A stretch of 64,000 bases of DNA from Streptomyces sp. MMG1121 (GCF_001280015.1 NZ_LGDV01000038.1:62001-126000); one strand, 5' to 3'. Positions 44,869 to 54,040 are shown, counted from the stretch's first letter. Translations and numbers: made by a program. Notes: generated from the letters alone by a model not told the origin.

Positions 44869-47456
44869 CCGAGGCCCGCACGGGACGGGCCCTGCCCGTC
44901 ACCGACCTCTCCCTCGTCGTCCTCGTCGGCGCCTCCGGCTCCGGCAAGTCCACCTTCGCCCGCCGGCACTTCAAACCCACCGAGGTGATCTCCTCCGACT
45001 TCTGCCGCGGCCTGGTCTGCGACGACGAGAACGACCAGGGCGCGACCCGGGACGCCTTCGACGTCCTGCACTACATCGCCGGCAAGCGGCTGGCCGCCGG
45101 CCGCCGCACGGTCGTGGACGCCACCAGCGTGCAGCAGGACGCCCGCCGGCAGCTGATCGAGCTGGCGAGGAAGCACGACGTGCTGCCCATCGCCATCGTG
45201 CTCGACGTGCCCGAGGAGGTGTGCGCCGAGCGCAACGCGGCCCGCACCGACCGCGCCGACATGCCCCGCCGGGTCATCCAGCGGCACATCCGCGAACTGC
45301 GCCGCTCCCTGCGGCACCTGGAGCGCGAGGGCTTCCGCAAGGTGCACGTCCTGCGCGGGGTCGAGGAGGCGGAGAGCGCCACCGTCGTCACCGAGAAGCG
45401 CTTCAACGACCTGACCCACCTCACCGGCCCCTTCGACATCATCGGCGACGTCCACGGCTGCGCCGCAGAACTGGAGTCGCTGCTCGCGAGGTTGGGCTAC
45501 ACCGACGGCGTGCACCCGGCCGGCCGTACCGCCGTCTTCGTCGGCGACCTGGTCGACCGCGGCCCCGACTCCCCGGGTGTGCTGCGCCGGGTGATGTCCA
45601 TGGTCGGGTCCGGGAACGCGCTGTGCGTGCCGGGCAACCACGAGAACAAGTACGGGCGTTACCTCAAGGGGCGCAGGGTCCAGCACACGCACGGCCTCGC
45701 CGAGACCATCGCGCAGATGGAGGGCGAGAGCGCGGAGTTCGAGGCGGAGGTGCGCCGCTTCCTGGACGGCCTGGTCAGCCACTACGTCCTCGACGGCGGC
45801 AAGCTGGTCGTGTGCCACGCCGGCCTGCCCGAGCGGTACCACGGCCGTACCTCCGGCCGGGTCCGCTCGCACGCCCTGTACGGCGACACCACCGGCGAGA
45901 CCGACGAGTTCGGGCTGCCGGTGCGCTACCCCTGGGCGGAGGACTACCGGGGGCGCGCGGCCGTCGTCTACGGGCACACCCCGGTCCCGGAGGCGACCTG
46001 GCTCAACAACACCATCTGCCTGGACACCGGCGCCGTCTTCGGCGGCAAGCTGACCGCGCTGCGCTGGCCGGAGCGCGAGCTGGTGGACGTACCGGCGGAG
46101 CGGGTCTGGTACGCGCCCTCCCCCACTCTCGGCTTCGCTCGAGCGGGAGGTACCCCCAGCGCCGAGGCGCCCGGCGGACAGGACGGCCGGCCGCTGGATC
46201 TGGCGGACGTGTACGGCCGCAGGGCCGTGGAGACCCGGCACGCCGGCCGGGTCGCGGTGCGCGAGGAGAACGCGGCGGCGGCGCTGGAGGTCATGAGCCG
46301 GTTCGCGATCGACCCGCGTCTGCTGCCGTACCTGCCGCCGACCATGGCACCGACGGCGACCTCGCAGGGGGATGCCCGAGGCGGAGCCGCTGATGGACAG
46401 TTTCTGGAGCACCCCGTGGAGGCCTTCGCGCAGTACGCGCGGGACGGGGTAGCACGCGTCGTGTGCGAGGAGAAGCACATGGGCTCGCGGGCCGTGGCCC
46501 TGGTGTGCCGGGACGCGGCGGCGGCCGCGCGGCGATTCGGTGTGGACGGCCCGACCGGCTCGCTCCACACCCGCACCGGACGGCCCTTCTTCGACGACGA
46601 GTCGGTGACGGAGGAGATCCTCGGCCGGCTGCGCTCGGCGATCGCGGAGGCCGGACTGTGGGACGAACTCGCCACCGAATGGCTGCTGTTGGACGCCGAG
46701 CTGATGCCGTGGTCGCTGAAGGCCTCCGGTCTGCTGCGCGGCCAGTACGCGGCCGTGGGCGCCGCCTCCGGCGCGGTGTTCCCGGGCGCGCTCGGCGCGC
46801 TGGAGGCCGCCGCGGCACGCGGGGTGGACGTCGGCGGCCTGCTGGAGAGGCAGCGCGAACGCGCCTCGGACGCGGCCGCGTTCACGCGCGCCTACCGCCG
46901 CTACTGCTGGACCACGGACGGCCTGGACGGCGTACGCCTGGCCCCCTTCCAACTGCTGGCCGTCCAGGGCCGCAGCCTCGCCGCGCTGCCGCACGACCAG
47001 CAACTCGCCCTGATCGACCGGCTGGTGGAGCACGACGGCACCGGACTGCTCCGGACGACCAGAAGGCTGTACGTCGACACCGGCGAGGCGGAGTCGGTCC
47101 GCGCGGGCGTCGACTGGTGGCTGGAGATGACCGGCCGCGGCGGCGAGGGCATGGTGGTCAAGCCGGTCGGCGCGCTCGTCCGCGACCAGGAGGGCCGACT
47201 GGTGCAGCCCGGCATCAAGTGCCGGGGCCGTGAGTACCTGCGGATCATCTACGGCCCCGAGTACACCCGGCCGGACAACCTCGCCCGGCTGCGGCGGCGG
47301 TTCCTGAACCACAAGCGGTCCCTCGCCCTGCGCGAGTACGCCCTCGGCCTGGAGGCCCTGGACCGGCTCGCGGACGGGGAGCCGCTGTGGCGGGTGCACG
47401 AGGCGGTCTTCGGGGTGCTGGCCCTGGAGTCGGAGCCGGTGGACCCGCGGTTGTGA
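44865..47456 (+). CDS. pnkp: Polynucleotide kinase-phosphatase-ligase Pnkp
   Basis: 863 residues with all three RNA-repair modules. The kinase has P-loop GASGSGKST (Lys28). The phosphatase is metallophosphoesterase-type, with GDVHG (Asp195, His197), GDLVDRGPDS (Asp228) and GNHENK (Asn258-His259). The ligase has EKHMGSR with nucleotidyl Lys537. With Hen1 it heals and seals tRNA breaks made by ribotoxins. Two linker segments (residues about 418-433 and 501-512) look inserted compared with the family and carry repeat-like DNA; they keep the frame and fall outside the active sites, so the enzyme is probably functional. Confidence 0.96.
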   Translation: MTEARTGRALPVTDLSLVVLVGASGSGKSTFARRHFKPTEVISSDFCRGLVCDDENDQGATRDAFDVLHYIAGKRLAAGRRTVVDATSVQQDARRQLIELARKHDVLPIAIVLDVPEEVCAERNAARTDRADMPRRVIQRHIRELRRSLRHLEREGFRKVHVLRGVEEAESATVVTEKRFNDLTHLTGPFDIIGDVHGCAAELESLLARLGYTDGVHPAGRTAVFVGDLVDRGPDSPGVLRRVMSMVGSGNALCVPGNHENKYGRYLKGRRVQHTHGLAETIAQMEGESAEFEAEVRRFLDGLVSHYVLDGGKLVVCHAGLPERYHGRTSGRVRSHALYGDTTGETDEFGLPVRYPWAEDYRGRAAVVYGHTPVPEATWLNNTICLDTGAVFGGKLTALRWPERELVDVPAERVWYAPSPTLGFARAGGTPSAEAPGGQDGRPLDLADVYGRRAVETRHAGRVAVREENAAAALEVMSRFAIDPRLLPYLPPTMAPTATSQGDARGGAADGQFLEHPVEAFAQYARDGVARVVCEEKHMGSRAVALVCRDAAAAARRFGVDGPTGSLHTRTGRPFFDDESVTEEILGRLRSAIAEAGLWDELATEWLLLDAELMPWSLKASGLLRGQYAAVGAASGAVFPGALGALEAAAARGVDVGGLLERQRERASDAAAFTRAYRRYCWTTDGLDGVRLAPFQLLAVQGRSLAALPHDQQLALIDRLVEHDGTGLLRTTRRLYVDTGEAESVRAGVDWWLEMTGRGGEGMVVKPVGALVRDQEGRLVQPGIKCRGREYLRIIYGPEYTRPDNLARLRRRFLNHKRSLALREYALGLEALDRLADGEPLWRVHEAVFGVLALESEPVDPRL
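46116..46159. repeat. Streptomyces dispersed palindromic repeat inside pnkp
   Basis: The DNA CTCCCCCACTCTCGG then CTTCGCTCGAGCGGGAGG followed by TACCCCC resembles a palindromic element that I remember as widespread in streptomycete intergenic regions. Here it is read in frame as APSPTLGFARAGGTPS in the phosphatase-ligase linker. The identification as a dispersed repeat is from memory. Confidence 0.6.
46364..46395. repeat. Second inserted segment in pnkp linker
   Basis: Encodes QGDARGGAADGQ between PTATS and FLEHP, where other Pnkp proteins run almost directly from one to the other. The DNA (CAGGGGGATGCCCGAG, GCGGAGCC) is of the same GC-rich repeat-like kind as the first insertion. It is in frame. 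Confidence 0.4.
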
Positions 47457-47462
47457 GGCCGG

Positions 47463-48356
47463 TCAGCCGACCAGCCTCAGCCGCTGCTCGCACACCCCGA
47501 CGCGGACCGTCTGGCCCCAGGTCAGCTGGAGCGCGTCCGTCTCGATGCCGTCGCCGAAGGCGATGAGGCGGTCGGACTCGACGGTGACCGTCAGCGCCGC
47601 CGAGGACCCGAGTTCGCCGGCCACCAGGCTCGTACCGGTGGCCGGTGACGGCCAGGCCTCGCGGACGAACCACACCAGCCGGTCCTCGGTGGGGGAGGGC
47701 AGCGCGATCCGGCTGCCCCGCTCCTGCCACACCGAGCGGAGCCAGCCGGTCGCACCGGTGCCGGTCCCCACCAGCACCCCGGAGGAGGCCTGGGCCTCGA
47801 CGACACCCCCGTCGTCCTCGAGGCCCAGGCGGTAGCGGGCGGTCTGATGACCGGACGTGCCCAGATAGATCTCGTTGAGCGCCAGCAGCCGCTGGGTGTC
47901 GTCGGCGACGGCCTCGACCATGGTGAGTTCGTCCGCCGCGCTGTCCGTCGCCGACGGCAGCAGCCTCGGCGCGTCGTCCGGGCGGTGCCGTACCAGCACA
48001 CCGGGATTGCGGCCGGGATCGGTGTCGATGCCGATCACCGGCTGACCGGTCAGGTACTTGGCGGCGTTGGCCACCAGCCCGTCCTGCCCGATCACCACGA
48101 CCACGTCCTCGGGCGCGAACAGGAACCGGTCCAGATCGCCCCGCTCCACCTGTGCCTGCCGCCAGGTCAGCGGCACCGCCGAGATGACCTCGGCCAGCGC
48201 GGCGCGGGCGCGGCGGTGGCGTGCGGCGACCTCCTCGATGTCCCGGCCCCGGGAGGCGAGGAAGAACGCGGCCTGGCCGTGCGTGCCGTGCCGGGCCACC
48301 AGCTCCTCGTACTCCGTGGTGCGGTGGACCAGCACGGCCCGCGGGGCGAGGCTCAC
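47463..48356 (-). CDS. NAD-kinase-like protein
   Basis: 297 residues. The DVVVVIGQDGLVANAAKYL stretch takes the place of the GGDGT substrate motif of NAD/diacylglycerol-type kinases, here with Gln for the second Gly. GIDTDPGRNPGVLV and GTGTGATGWLRS correspond to later ATP/NAD-kinase strands. It may phosphorylate NAD or another nucleotide, or have lost kinase activity. GTG start at 48356 overlaps the SPFH stop (GTGA), so it is translated with it. Its 3' end converges on pnkp with 6 bases between stops. Confidence 0.8.
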   Translation of the reverse strand: MSLAPRAVLVHRTTEYEELVARHGTHGQAAFFLASRGRDIEEVAARHRRARAALAEVISAVPLTWRQAQVERGDLDRFLFAPEDVVVVIGQDGLVANAAKYLTGQPVIGIDTDPGRNPGVLVRHRPDDAPRLLPSATDSAADELTMVEAVADDTQRLLALNEIYLGTSGHQTARYRLGLEDDGGVVEAQASSGVLVGTGTGATGWLRSVWQERGSRIALPSPTEDRLVWFVREAWPSPATGTSLVAGELGSSAALTVTVESDRLIAFGDGIETDALQLTWGQTVRVGVCEQRLRLVG

Positions 48357-49531
48357 TCGGCCGCCCCCGTACCCAGCCGGGCGAGCAGTCCGGTCAGCAC
48401 GTCCGGCGAGACGGTCACGCTGTCGATGCGCGGCAGGTTCTCGGCCAGGCGGGTGGCGGTGAGCGCCCGCAGGGTCGTCGCCCCGTCGACGCCGGCCTCG
48501 GTGTGCACCCGCAGCCAGGCCGCCTGGGCCTCGGCCCGCGCCTCGCCCAGCTCGCGTGCGCCCTCGGCCTCGGCCCGGGCGACCCGTACGGCCCGCGCGG
48601 CCTCGGCGTCGGCCAGCACGGCCGTGCGCGCGGCCTCCGCCTCGGCGAGTTGCCGGGACCGGGCGGCCTCGGCCTCGGTGAGCGTGAGCGAGCGTGCCGC
48701 CTCCGCCTCGGCGAGCTTCACCGACCGCTCGGCCTCCGCCTCGGCGAGCAGCACCGAACGTGCCGCCTCCGCCCGGGCGCGCACCGCGTCCGCCGCGGCC
48801 GCCTCCTCGGCCTCGCGGCGGGCGTTGGTGCCCCGCTGCTCGACCAACTGCTCCTCGCGCCGGGCGAGTTCGATCTGGCTGGACAGCTCGTTCTCGGCGA
48901 TGGTGCGCTCCCGCTCGACCGCCACGGCCCGCCGCTCGTAGGTCGCGCGGTCGGCCTCCTGCTGGATCTGTTCCCGGGCCGGGGTGCGCAGGGCCCGCTC
49001 GACCTCCGGTTCCGGCCGCAGCGCCATCACACGGACCGCGACGACCTCGATGCCGGTCGCCGGCAGCCGCGGTTCGGCGCCGAGCCCCGACGCGATGCGC
49101 TCGCGCACGGCCCGCACCCCGTCCGCCAGTGCCGCCGCGAGCGGGGTGCGGGCCAGGACGTCCAGCGCGTGCTGCTGCGCGGTCTCGGTGAGCAGGGTGC
49201 CCAGCTGCTCCAGCGGGGTGCCGCGCCAGGCGCCGGTGTCCGGGTCGATGGAGAAGTCCAGGCGGGCGGCGGCCACGGCCGGGTCGGCGACGCGGTAGGT
49301 GACCGTCGCCTGCACGGACACGTCCTGGAAGTCGGCGGTCCTGGCGTGGAAGGTCATGGCCAACTCCCGGTCGTCGACCGGGATTTCGGAGATCGCCGAG
49401 GTCAGTGCGCGGAACCAGAAGCTGAGCCCCGGCCCGTCGTGCAGCAGCTTCTCGCCGCGGTGGTGCCGGATGTGCGCCGTCGGTGCGCCGCGCAGGTGGC
49501 GCCCGCCCAGGCGCCGCGTGATGTCGGCCAT
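48353..49531 (-). CDS. SPFH/band-7 domain protein with long coiled coil
   Basis: 392 residues. Residues about 20-190 form the SPFH domain (FWFRALTSAISEIPVDDREL, then VQATVTYRVADP). From about 200 to 330 there is a charged helical region with 12-residue repeats (LAEAEAARS-type), typical of flotillin/stomatin-like oligomers. There is no N-terminal membrane helix, so it may be peripheral. It is the first gene of a coupled pair with the NAD-kinase-like gene, divergent from arcA. The pairing SPFH + nucleotide-kinase-like next to RNA repair suggests, but does not show, a stress-response unit. Confidence 0.88.
   Translation of the reverse strand: MADITRRLGGRHLRGAPTAHIRHHRGEKLLHDGPGLSFWFRALTSAISEIPVDDRELAMTFHARTADFQDVSVQATVTYRVADPAVAAARLDFSIDPDTGAWRGTPLEQLGTLLTETAQQHALDVLARTPLAAALADGVRAVRERIASGLGAEPRLPATGIEVVAVRVMALRPEPEVERALRTPAREQIQQEADRATYERRAVAVERERTIAENELSSQIELARREEQLVEQRGTNARREAEEAAAADAVRARAEAARSVLLAEAEAERSVKLAEAEAARSLTLTEAEAARSRQLAEAEAARTAVLADAEAARAVRVARAEAEGARELGEARAEAQAAWLRVHTEAGVDGATTLRALTATRLAENLPRIDSVTVSPDVLTGLLARLGTGAAE
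48580..48775 (-). repeat. 36-nt coding repeats in the SPFH gene
   Basis: About five imperfect 36-base units, each encoding a 12-residue block of the form L-x-E-A-E-A-A-R-S-x-x-L. They give an uninterrupted coiled coil and are prone to change in copy number. Confidence 0.7.
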
Positions 49532-49600
49532 GGAACCCCCCTCGTTCTGCGGACCCGTTGTCAGGACCCGCGTGTCGGCCTGTTGTTCCGGCTCCGTTTT

Positions 49601-49652
49601 TCGTCATCACGACGATAAGTGAAGGTTCCGCTTCTCGTCAATAGGACGAGAA
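49601..49652. promoter_or_regulatory. Paired operators TCGTC-N5-GACGA between SPFH gene and arcA
   Basis: TCGTC-ATCAC-GACGA (49601-49615) and TTCTCGTC-AATAG-GACGAGAA (49632-49652; 8-base perfect arms) are two copies of one palindrome, with centres about 34 bases apart. They lie roughly 65-70 bases from both divergent start codons. The regulator is not encoded next to them and I cannot name it. Confidence 0.75.
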
Positions 49653-49716
49653 CAGGAAGGGGCGGGAAACGGCCGACAAGGGCGTGAAGGCGGTCGAGTG
49701 CGGCCAGGATGGAGGC

Positions 49717-50940
49717 ATGACATACCGTGTCGACTCCGAGGCCGGGCGGCTGCGCCGCGTGATCCTGCACCGGCCCGACCTCGAGCTCAAAAGGCTCACC
49801 CCCAGCAACAAGGACGCCCTCCTCTTCGACGACGTCCTGTGGGTGCGCCGGGCGCGTGCCGAGCACGACGGGTTCGCCGACGTCCTGCGTGACCGCGGAG
49901 TCGTCGTCCACCTCTTCGGCGACCTGCTCACCGAGACCCTGGAACTGCCCGAAGCCCGCGCCCTCGTGCTCGACCGGGTCTTCCACGAGAAGGAGTACGG
50001 TCCCCTCGCCGCCGACCATCTGCGCGCCGCCTTCGCGGGCCTGCCCGCGCGGGAGCTGGCCGAGGCGCTGGTGGGCGGCATGACCAAGCGGGAGTTTCTC
50101 CAGGCGCACCCGGAGCCGGCGTCCGTCCGCTTCCATGTGATGGACCTCGACGACTTCCTCCTCGGCCCCCTTCCCAACCACCTGTTCACCCGCGACACCT
50201 CCGCCTGGGTCTACGACGGGGTCGCCATCAACGCCATGCGGCTGCCCGCCCGGCAGCGCGAGACCGTCCACTTCGAGGCGATCTACCGGCATCACCCGCT
50301 CTTCCGTGCCGAAACGTTCCACTTCTGGTCCCAGGGGCAGTCCGACCACCCCTCCACCATCGAGGGCGGCGACGTCCTGGTGATCGGCAACGGTGCCGTC
50401 CTGATCGGCATGAGCGAGCGCACCACGCCGCAGGCCGTGGAGATGCTCGCTTCCCGGCTCTTCGCGGCCGGCTCGGCGCGCACGATCGTCGCGCTCGACA
50501 TGCCCAAGCGGCGCGCCTTCATGCACCTCGACACCGTGATGACCATGGTCGACGGCGACACGTTCACCCAGTACGCCGGCCTCGGCATGCTGCGCTCGTA
50601 CACCATCGAGCCGGGCGTCGGTGACCGGGAGCTGAAGGTCACCGACCATCCGCCGGAGCACATGCACCGCGCCATCGCCGCCGCCCTCGGCCTCGGCGAG
50701 ATCCGGGTGCTGACCGCCACCCAGGACGTGCACGCCGCCGAGCGCGAGCAGTGGGACGACGGCTGCAACGTGCTCGCCGTCGAGCCCGGCGTCGTCGTCG
50801 CCTACGAACGGAACGTGACCACCAACACGCATCTGCGCAAGCAGGGCATCGAGGTGATCGAGATCCCAGGCAGTGAACTGGGGCGGGGGCGGGGCGGCCC
50901 GCGGTGCATGAGCTGCCCCGTGGAGCGGGACCCCGTGTGA
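49717..50940 (+). CDS. arcA: Arginine deiminase
   Basis: 407 residues. It has all the guanidino-modifying family residues: Asp/Glu sites in [10 protein letters not shown], His in [13 protein letters not shown], and nucleophile Cys397 in the C-terminal [36 protein letters not shown] is the typical N-terminal substrate region. It converts arginine to citrulline and ammonia. GGAGG precedes the ATG at 49717. The next gene encodes the following enzyme of the pathway (OTC), then a permease; carbamate kinase (arcC) is not in the window. Confidence 0.96.
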   Translation: MTYRVDSEAGRLRRVILHRPDLELKRLTPSNKDALLFDDVLWVRRARAEHDGFADVLRDRGVVVHLFGDLLTETLELPEARALVLDRVFHEKEYGPLAADHLRAAFAGLPARELAEALVGGMTKREFLQAHPEPASVRFHVMDLDDFLLGPLPNHLFTRDTSAWVYDGVAINAMRLPARQRETVHFEAIYRHHPLFRAETFHFWSQGQSDHPSTIEGGDVLVIGNGAVLIGMSERTTPQAVEMLASRLFAAGSARTIVALDMPKRRAFMHLDTVMTMVDGDTFTQYAGLGMLRSYTIEPGVGDRELKVTDHPPEHMHRAIAAALGLGEIRVLTATQDVHAAEREQWDDGCNVLAVEPGVVVAYERNVTTNTHLRKQGIEVIEIPGSELGRGRGGPRCMSCPVERDPV

Positions 50941-50970
50941 GCGGTGTGACCGAACGGACCCCGTGCGGCC

Positions 50971-51010
50971 GTATAGAAATTCTGGTCTTCGTATAGAATT
51001 CCAGTGTTCC
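50971..51010 (+). promoter_or_regulatory. Direct-repeat ARG-box-like operator/promoter of argF
   Basis: GTATAGAAATTCTGG at 50971 and GTATAGAATTCCAGTG at 50991 are two similar AT-rich elements with 20-base spacing, ending about 30 bases before the start codon. ArgR/AhrC boxes occur as pairs of ~18-base elements with 2-3 bases between, which this spacing fits. TATAGA may also serve as a -10. Confidence 0.55.
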
Positions 51011-51037
51011 TGTCCCCAGTACCCCCGGAGCGCCCCC

Positions 51038-52054
51038 ATGGCGACAGTCCCGACCGCCCTCGCCGGCCGCCACTTCCTCAAGGAGCTCGACTTCACCGCG
51101 CAGGAGTTCCGCGGCCTGGTCGAGCTGGCAGCCGAGCTGAAGGCCGCCAAGAAGGCGGGGACCGAGACGCCGTACCTGCGGGGCAGGAACATCGCGCTGG
51201 TCTTCGAGAAGACCTCGACGCGCACCCGCTGCGCGTTCGAGGTCGCCGCCGCCGACCAGGGTGCCCGCACGGTCTATCTCGACCCCTCCGCCTCCCAGAT
51301 CGGGCACAAGGAGTCCGTGAAGGACACCGCGCGGGTGCTCGGCCGGATGTTCGACGCCATCGAGTACCGCGGCGACAGCCAGGACAAGGTCGAGGAGCTG
51401 GCCGCGTACGCCGGCGTGCCCGTCTACAACGGCCTCACGGACGACTGGCACCCCACCCAGATGCTCGCCGACGTGCTCACCATGACCGAGCACAGTGCCA
51501 AGCCGCTCACCGCGACCGCCTTCGCCTACCTCGGCGACGCCCGCTTCAACATGGGCAACTCCTATCTGATCACCGGCGCGCTGCTCGGCATGGACGTGCG
51601 CATCGTCGCGCCGCGGGCCTACTGGCCCGCCGAGGAGATCGTCGCCCGGGCCCGCGAGCTGGCCGCGGGCAGCGGGGCCGTCGTCACCCTCACCGAGGAC
51701 GTCACCGAGGGCGTCCGCGGGGCGGACTTCGTCGCGACCGACGTCTGGGTCTCCATGGGCGAGCCCAAGAACGTCTGGGCCGAGCGGATCAAGGCCCTCG
51801 CGCCGTACGCGGTGACCATGGACGTCCTGCGTGCGACGGACAACCCGGACGTGAGGTTCCTGCACTGCCTGCCCGCCTTCCACGACCTCGGCACGGCGGT
51901 GGGCCAGGAGATCCACGAGACCCATGGCCTGACCTCCCTGGAGGTCACCGACGAGGTCTTCGAGTCCGCCCACTCGGTCGTCTTCGACGAGGCCGAGAAC
52001 CGTCTGCACACCATCAAGGCGGTGCTGATCGCCACACTCGCGCCGCGACCGTAG
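51038..52054 (+). CDS. argF: Ornithine carbamoyltransferase
   Basis: 338 residues. It has the carbamoyl-phosphate motif [16 protein letters not shown], a DVWVSMGEP segment and the ornithine-binding HCLPAF. It is of the ~335-residue type used either anabolically or in the deiminase pathway (arcB); sequence alone does not separate these. The position after arcA suggests catabolic use. The upstream element resembling ARG boxes suggests arginine-responsive control. An in-frame upstream GTG/ATG is not supported; the ATG at 51038 is chosen from the family N-terminus (HFLKELDFT). Confidence 0.95.
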   Translation: MATVPTALAGRHFLKELDFTAQEFRGLVELAAELKAAKKAGTETPYLRGRNIALVFEKTSTRTRCAFEVAAADQGARTVYLDPSASQIGHKESVKDTARVLGRMFDAIEYRGDSQDKVEELAAYAGVPVYNGLTDDWHPTQMLADVLTMTEHSAKPLTATAFAYLGDARFNMGNSYLITGALLGMDVRIVAPRAYWPAEEIVARARELAAGSGAVVTLTEDVTEGVRGADFVATDVWVSMGEPKNVWAERIKALAPYAVTMDVLRATDNPDVRFLHCLPAFHDLGTAVGQEIHETHGLTSLEVTDEVFESAHSVVFDEAENRLHTIKAVLIATLAPRP

Positions 52055-52170
52055 TCCACCGTCCCCACCAGGCCTTATCCTGACCGGCGGCCTCGGATCC
52101 ACCCCCTTCCGAGGCCGTCGCCGCGGCCCTACGACGGTCGCCCGCACCACCAGAAACGAGCACCACCCGC

Positions 52171-53628
52171 ATGCCCGCTCCCCGCATCAAGTCCCCGCAC
52201 CTGCTCGTCGCCGAATCCGGTGCCGACCGCGAGGGCCACGGCCTGAAGCGCACGATGGGCCTCTTCCAGCTCATCTGCTTCGGCGTCGGCGCCATCGTCG
52301 GCACCGGCATCTTCGTCGGCCTGTCCGACTCCGTCGCCCAGGCCGGTCCGGCCGTCGTCGTCTCCTTCGTCCTCGCCGCGATCACCTGTGTCTTCACCGC
52401 CTTCTCCTTCGCGGAGCTGGGCGGCGCGATCCCGGTCTCCGGGTCCTCGTACTCCTTCGCCTACGCCGGGCTCGGCGAGTCCACCGCCTTCCTGGTCGGC
52501 TGGTGCCTGCTGCTGGAGTACGGCATCTCGATCTCGGCCGTCGCGGTCGGCTGGAGCCAGTACGTCAACGAGCTGCTGCACAGCCTCACCGGCGTCCAGC
52601 TCCCGGCCGCGCTGTCCGCCGGCCCCGGTGACGGCGGGATCATCAACCTGCCCGCCGTGATCGTCATCGCGATGGCGTCCTTGCTGCTGGTGCGGGGCGT
52701 GCGCGAGAGCGCCCGGGCGACGGCCGCCATGGCCGCGGTCAAGCTCGTCATCCTGCTCGCCTTCTGTGCCGTCGGCTACAGCGCCTTCAAGCACGGCAAC
52801 CTCACCCCGTTCTCGCCGGCCGGCCTCGGCGGCATCGGCGCGGGCACCACCGCCGCGTTCTTCTCCTACATCGGCTTCGACGCGATCACCACGGCCGGTG
52901 AGGAGGCGAAGAACCCGCGCCGGGACATCCCGGTCGCGATCATGGTCTGCATGGGCCTGGTCACCCTGCTGTACTGCGCGGTCGCGCTCGCCGCGATCGG
53001 TGCCATCGGCGGCGACCAGGTCGCCGGCCGCCCCGCCGCGCTGTCGTACGTGGTCAACGAGGTCACCGGCTCGACCGTCGGTGGCGCGGTGATCGCCTTC
53101 GGCGCGGTCGTCGCCATCGCCTCGGTCGTCCTCGCGGTGATGTACGGCCAGACCCGCATCCTGATGTCGATGTCCCGCGACGGCCTGATCCCGCGCGTCT
53201 TCGAGAAGGTCAACCCGAAGACCTCCACCCCCGTCGCCGGCACCCTGATCGTCGCGGTCGTCTTCGCACTCCCGGCGGCCTTCGCCTCCCTGGACGCCGT
53301 GATGAACCTGTGCACCATCGGCACGCTCGCGATCATGGCGGTCGTCAACATCGTGGTGATCGCCCTGCGCCGCCGCGAACCGGGCCTCACCCGCAGCTTC
53401 CGCGTCCCGCTCTACCCGGTGGTCCCGCTGCTCGGCGTCGCCTTCTGCCTGTACCTGATCTACGAGACGGGCTGGCAGACCTGGCTCCAGTTCGCGGGCT
53501 TCCTCGCCGCCGGCCTGCTGGTCTACGTCGCCTACGGCCGCCGGCACTCCACGCTGGCCCGCCCCGCCGCCGAGACGTCTCCGCTCACGCCGAGCGCCGC
53601 CGCTGAGCGGGAACCGCAGGCAGTCTGA
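52171..53628 (+). CDS. APC-family amino-acid permease
   Basis: 485 residues with 12 or more membrane helices. FGVGAIVGTGIFVGL in TM1 is the APC signature, and GFDAITTAGEEAKNPRRDIP follows TM6. It resembles the cationic amino-acid transporter (YfnA/CAT) subgroup. It is downstream of arcA and argF on the same strand, so it probably imports arginine or exchanges it for ornithine. Its 3' end overlaps the convergent RsbW-like gene by 44 bases. Confidence 0.92.
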   Translation: MPAPRIKSPHLLVAESGADREGHGLKRTMGLFQLICFGVGAIVGTGIFVGLSDSVAQAGPAVVVSFVLAAITCVFTAFSFAELGGAIPVSGSSYSFAYAGLGESTAFLVGWCLLLEYGISISAVAVGWSQYVNELLHSLTGVQLPAALSAGPGDGGIINLPAVIVIAMASLLLVRGVRESARATAAMAAVKLVILLAFCAVGYSAFKHGNLTPFSPAGLGGIGAGTTAAFFSYIGFDAITTAGEEAKNPRRDIPVAIMVCMGLVTLLYCAVALAAIGAIGGDQVAGRPAALSYVVNEVTGSTVGGAVIAFGAVVAIASVVLAVMYGQTRILMSMSRDGLIPRVFEKVNPKTSTPVAGTLIVAVVFALPAAFASLDAVMNLCTIGTLAIMAVVNIVVIALRRREPGLTRSFRVPLYPVVPLLGVAFCLYLIYETGWQTWLQFAGFLAAGLLVYVAYGRRHSTLARPAAETSPLTPSAAAEREPQAV

Positions 53629-54040
53629 ACCACACCGCCTTGCCCGACGGGGTGGGGCGGTGCCCGCAGGACGAGCTGAGGGCGCGGATCAGCAGCAGCC
53701 CGCGGCCGTCCTCCTGCCAGGGGTCGGGCACCTCGATCACGGGGCGGGTCAGGTGGCCGGGCGGCGCCGGGTCCGCGTCGTGCACCTCGACCTGGCAGCC
53801 GGTCGGCAGCAGCTCCACCACCAGCTCTATCGGGCCGCGCCCGGCGGTGTGCTCCACCGCGTTGGCCACCAGCTCGGCCGTGAGCAGCTCCGCGGTGTCG
53901 CTGCAAGCCGTGTGCTCCACCTCGGCGAGAGCCGTCCGGACCAGGGCGCGCGCCACCGGCACCGCCGCGGTGGTGTGCGGCAGCGCGATGCGCCAGGAGG
54001 CCGATTCGGCGGGGCGTTCGTGCACGGTGAGTCCGTTCAT
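53585..54040 (-). CDS. RsbW-type HATPase (anti-sigma-like) protein
   Basis: 151 residues of the small Streptomyces HATPase_c family. It has ELLTAELVANAVEHTAG (N box), a VEVHDADPAPP stretch (G1 region) and DGRGLLLIRALSSSCGH (G2). These are RsbW/SpoIIAB-like kinases or orphan ATP-binding proteins that bind partner regulators. The ATG at 54040 is chosen from the usual start; the frame is open further upstream. Convergent overlap with the permease gene. Confidence 0.88.
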   Translation of the reverse strand: MNGLTVHERPAESASWRIALPHTTAAVPVARALVRTALAEVEHTACSDTAELLTAELVANAVEHTAGRGPIELVVELLPTGCQVEVHDADPAPPGHLTRPVIEVPDPWQEDGRGLLLIRALSSSCGHRPTPSGKAVWFRLPAVPAQRRRSA

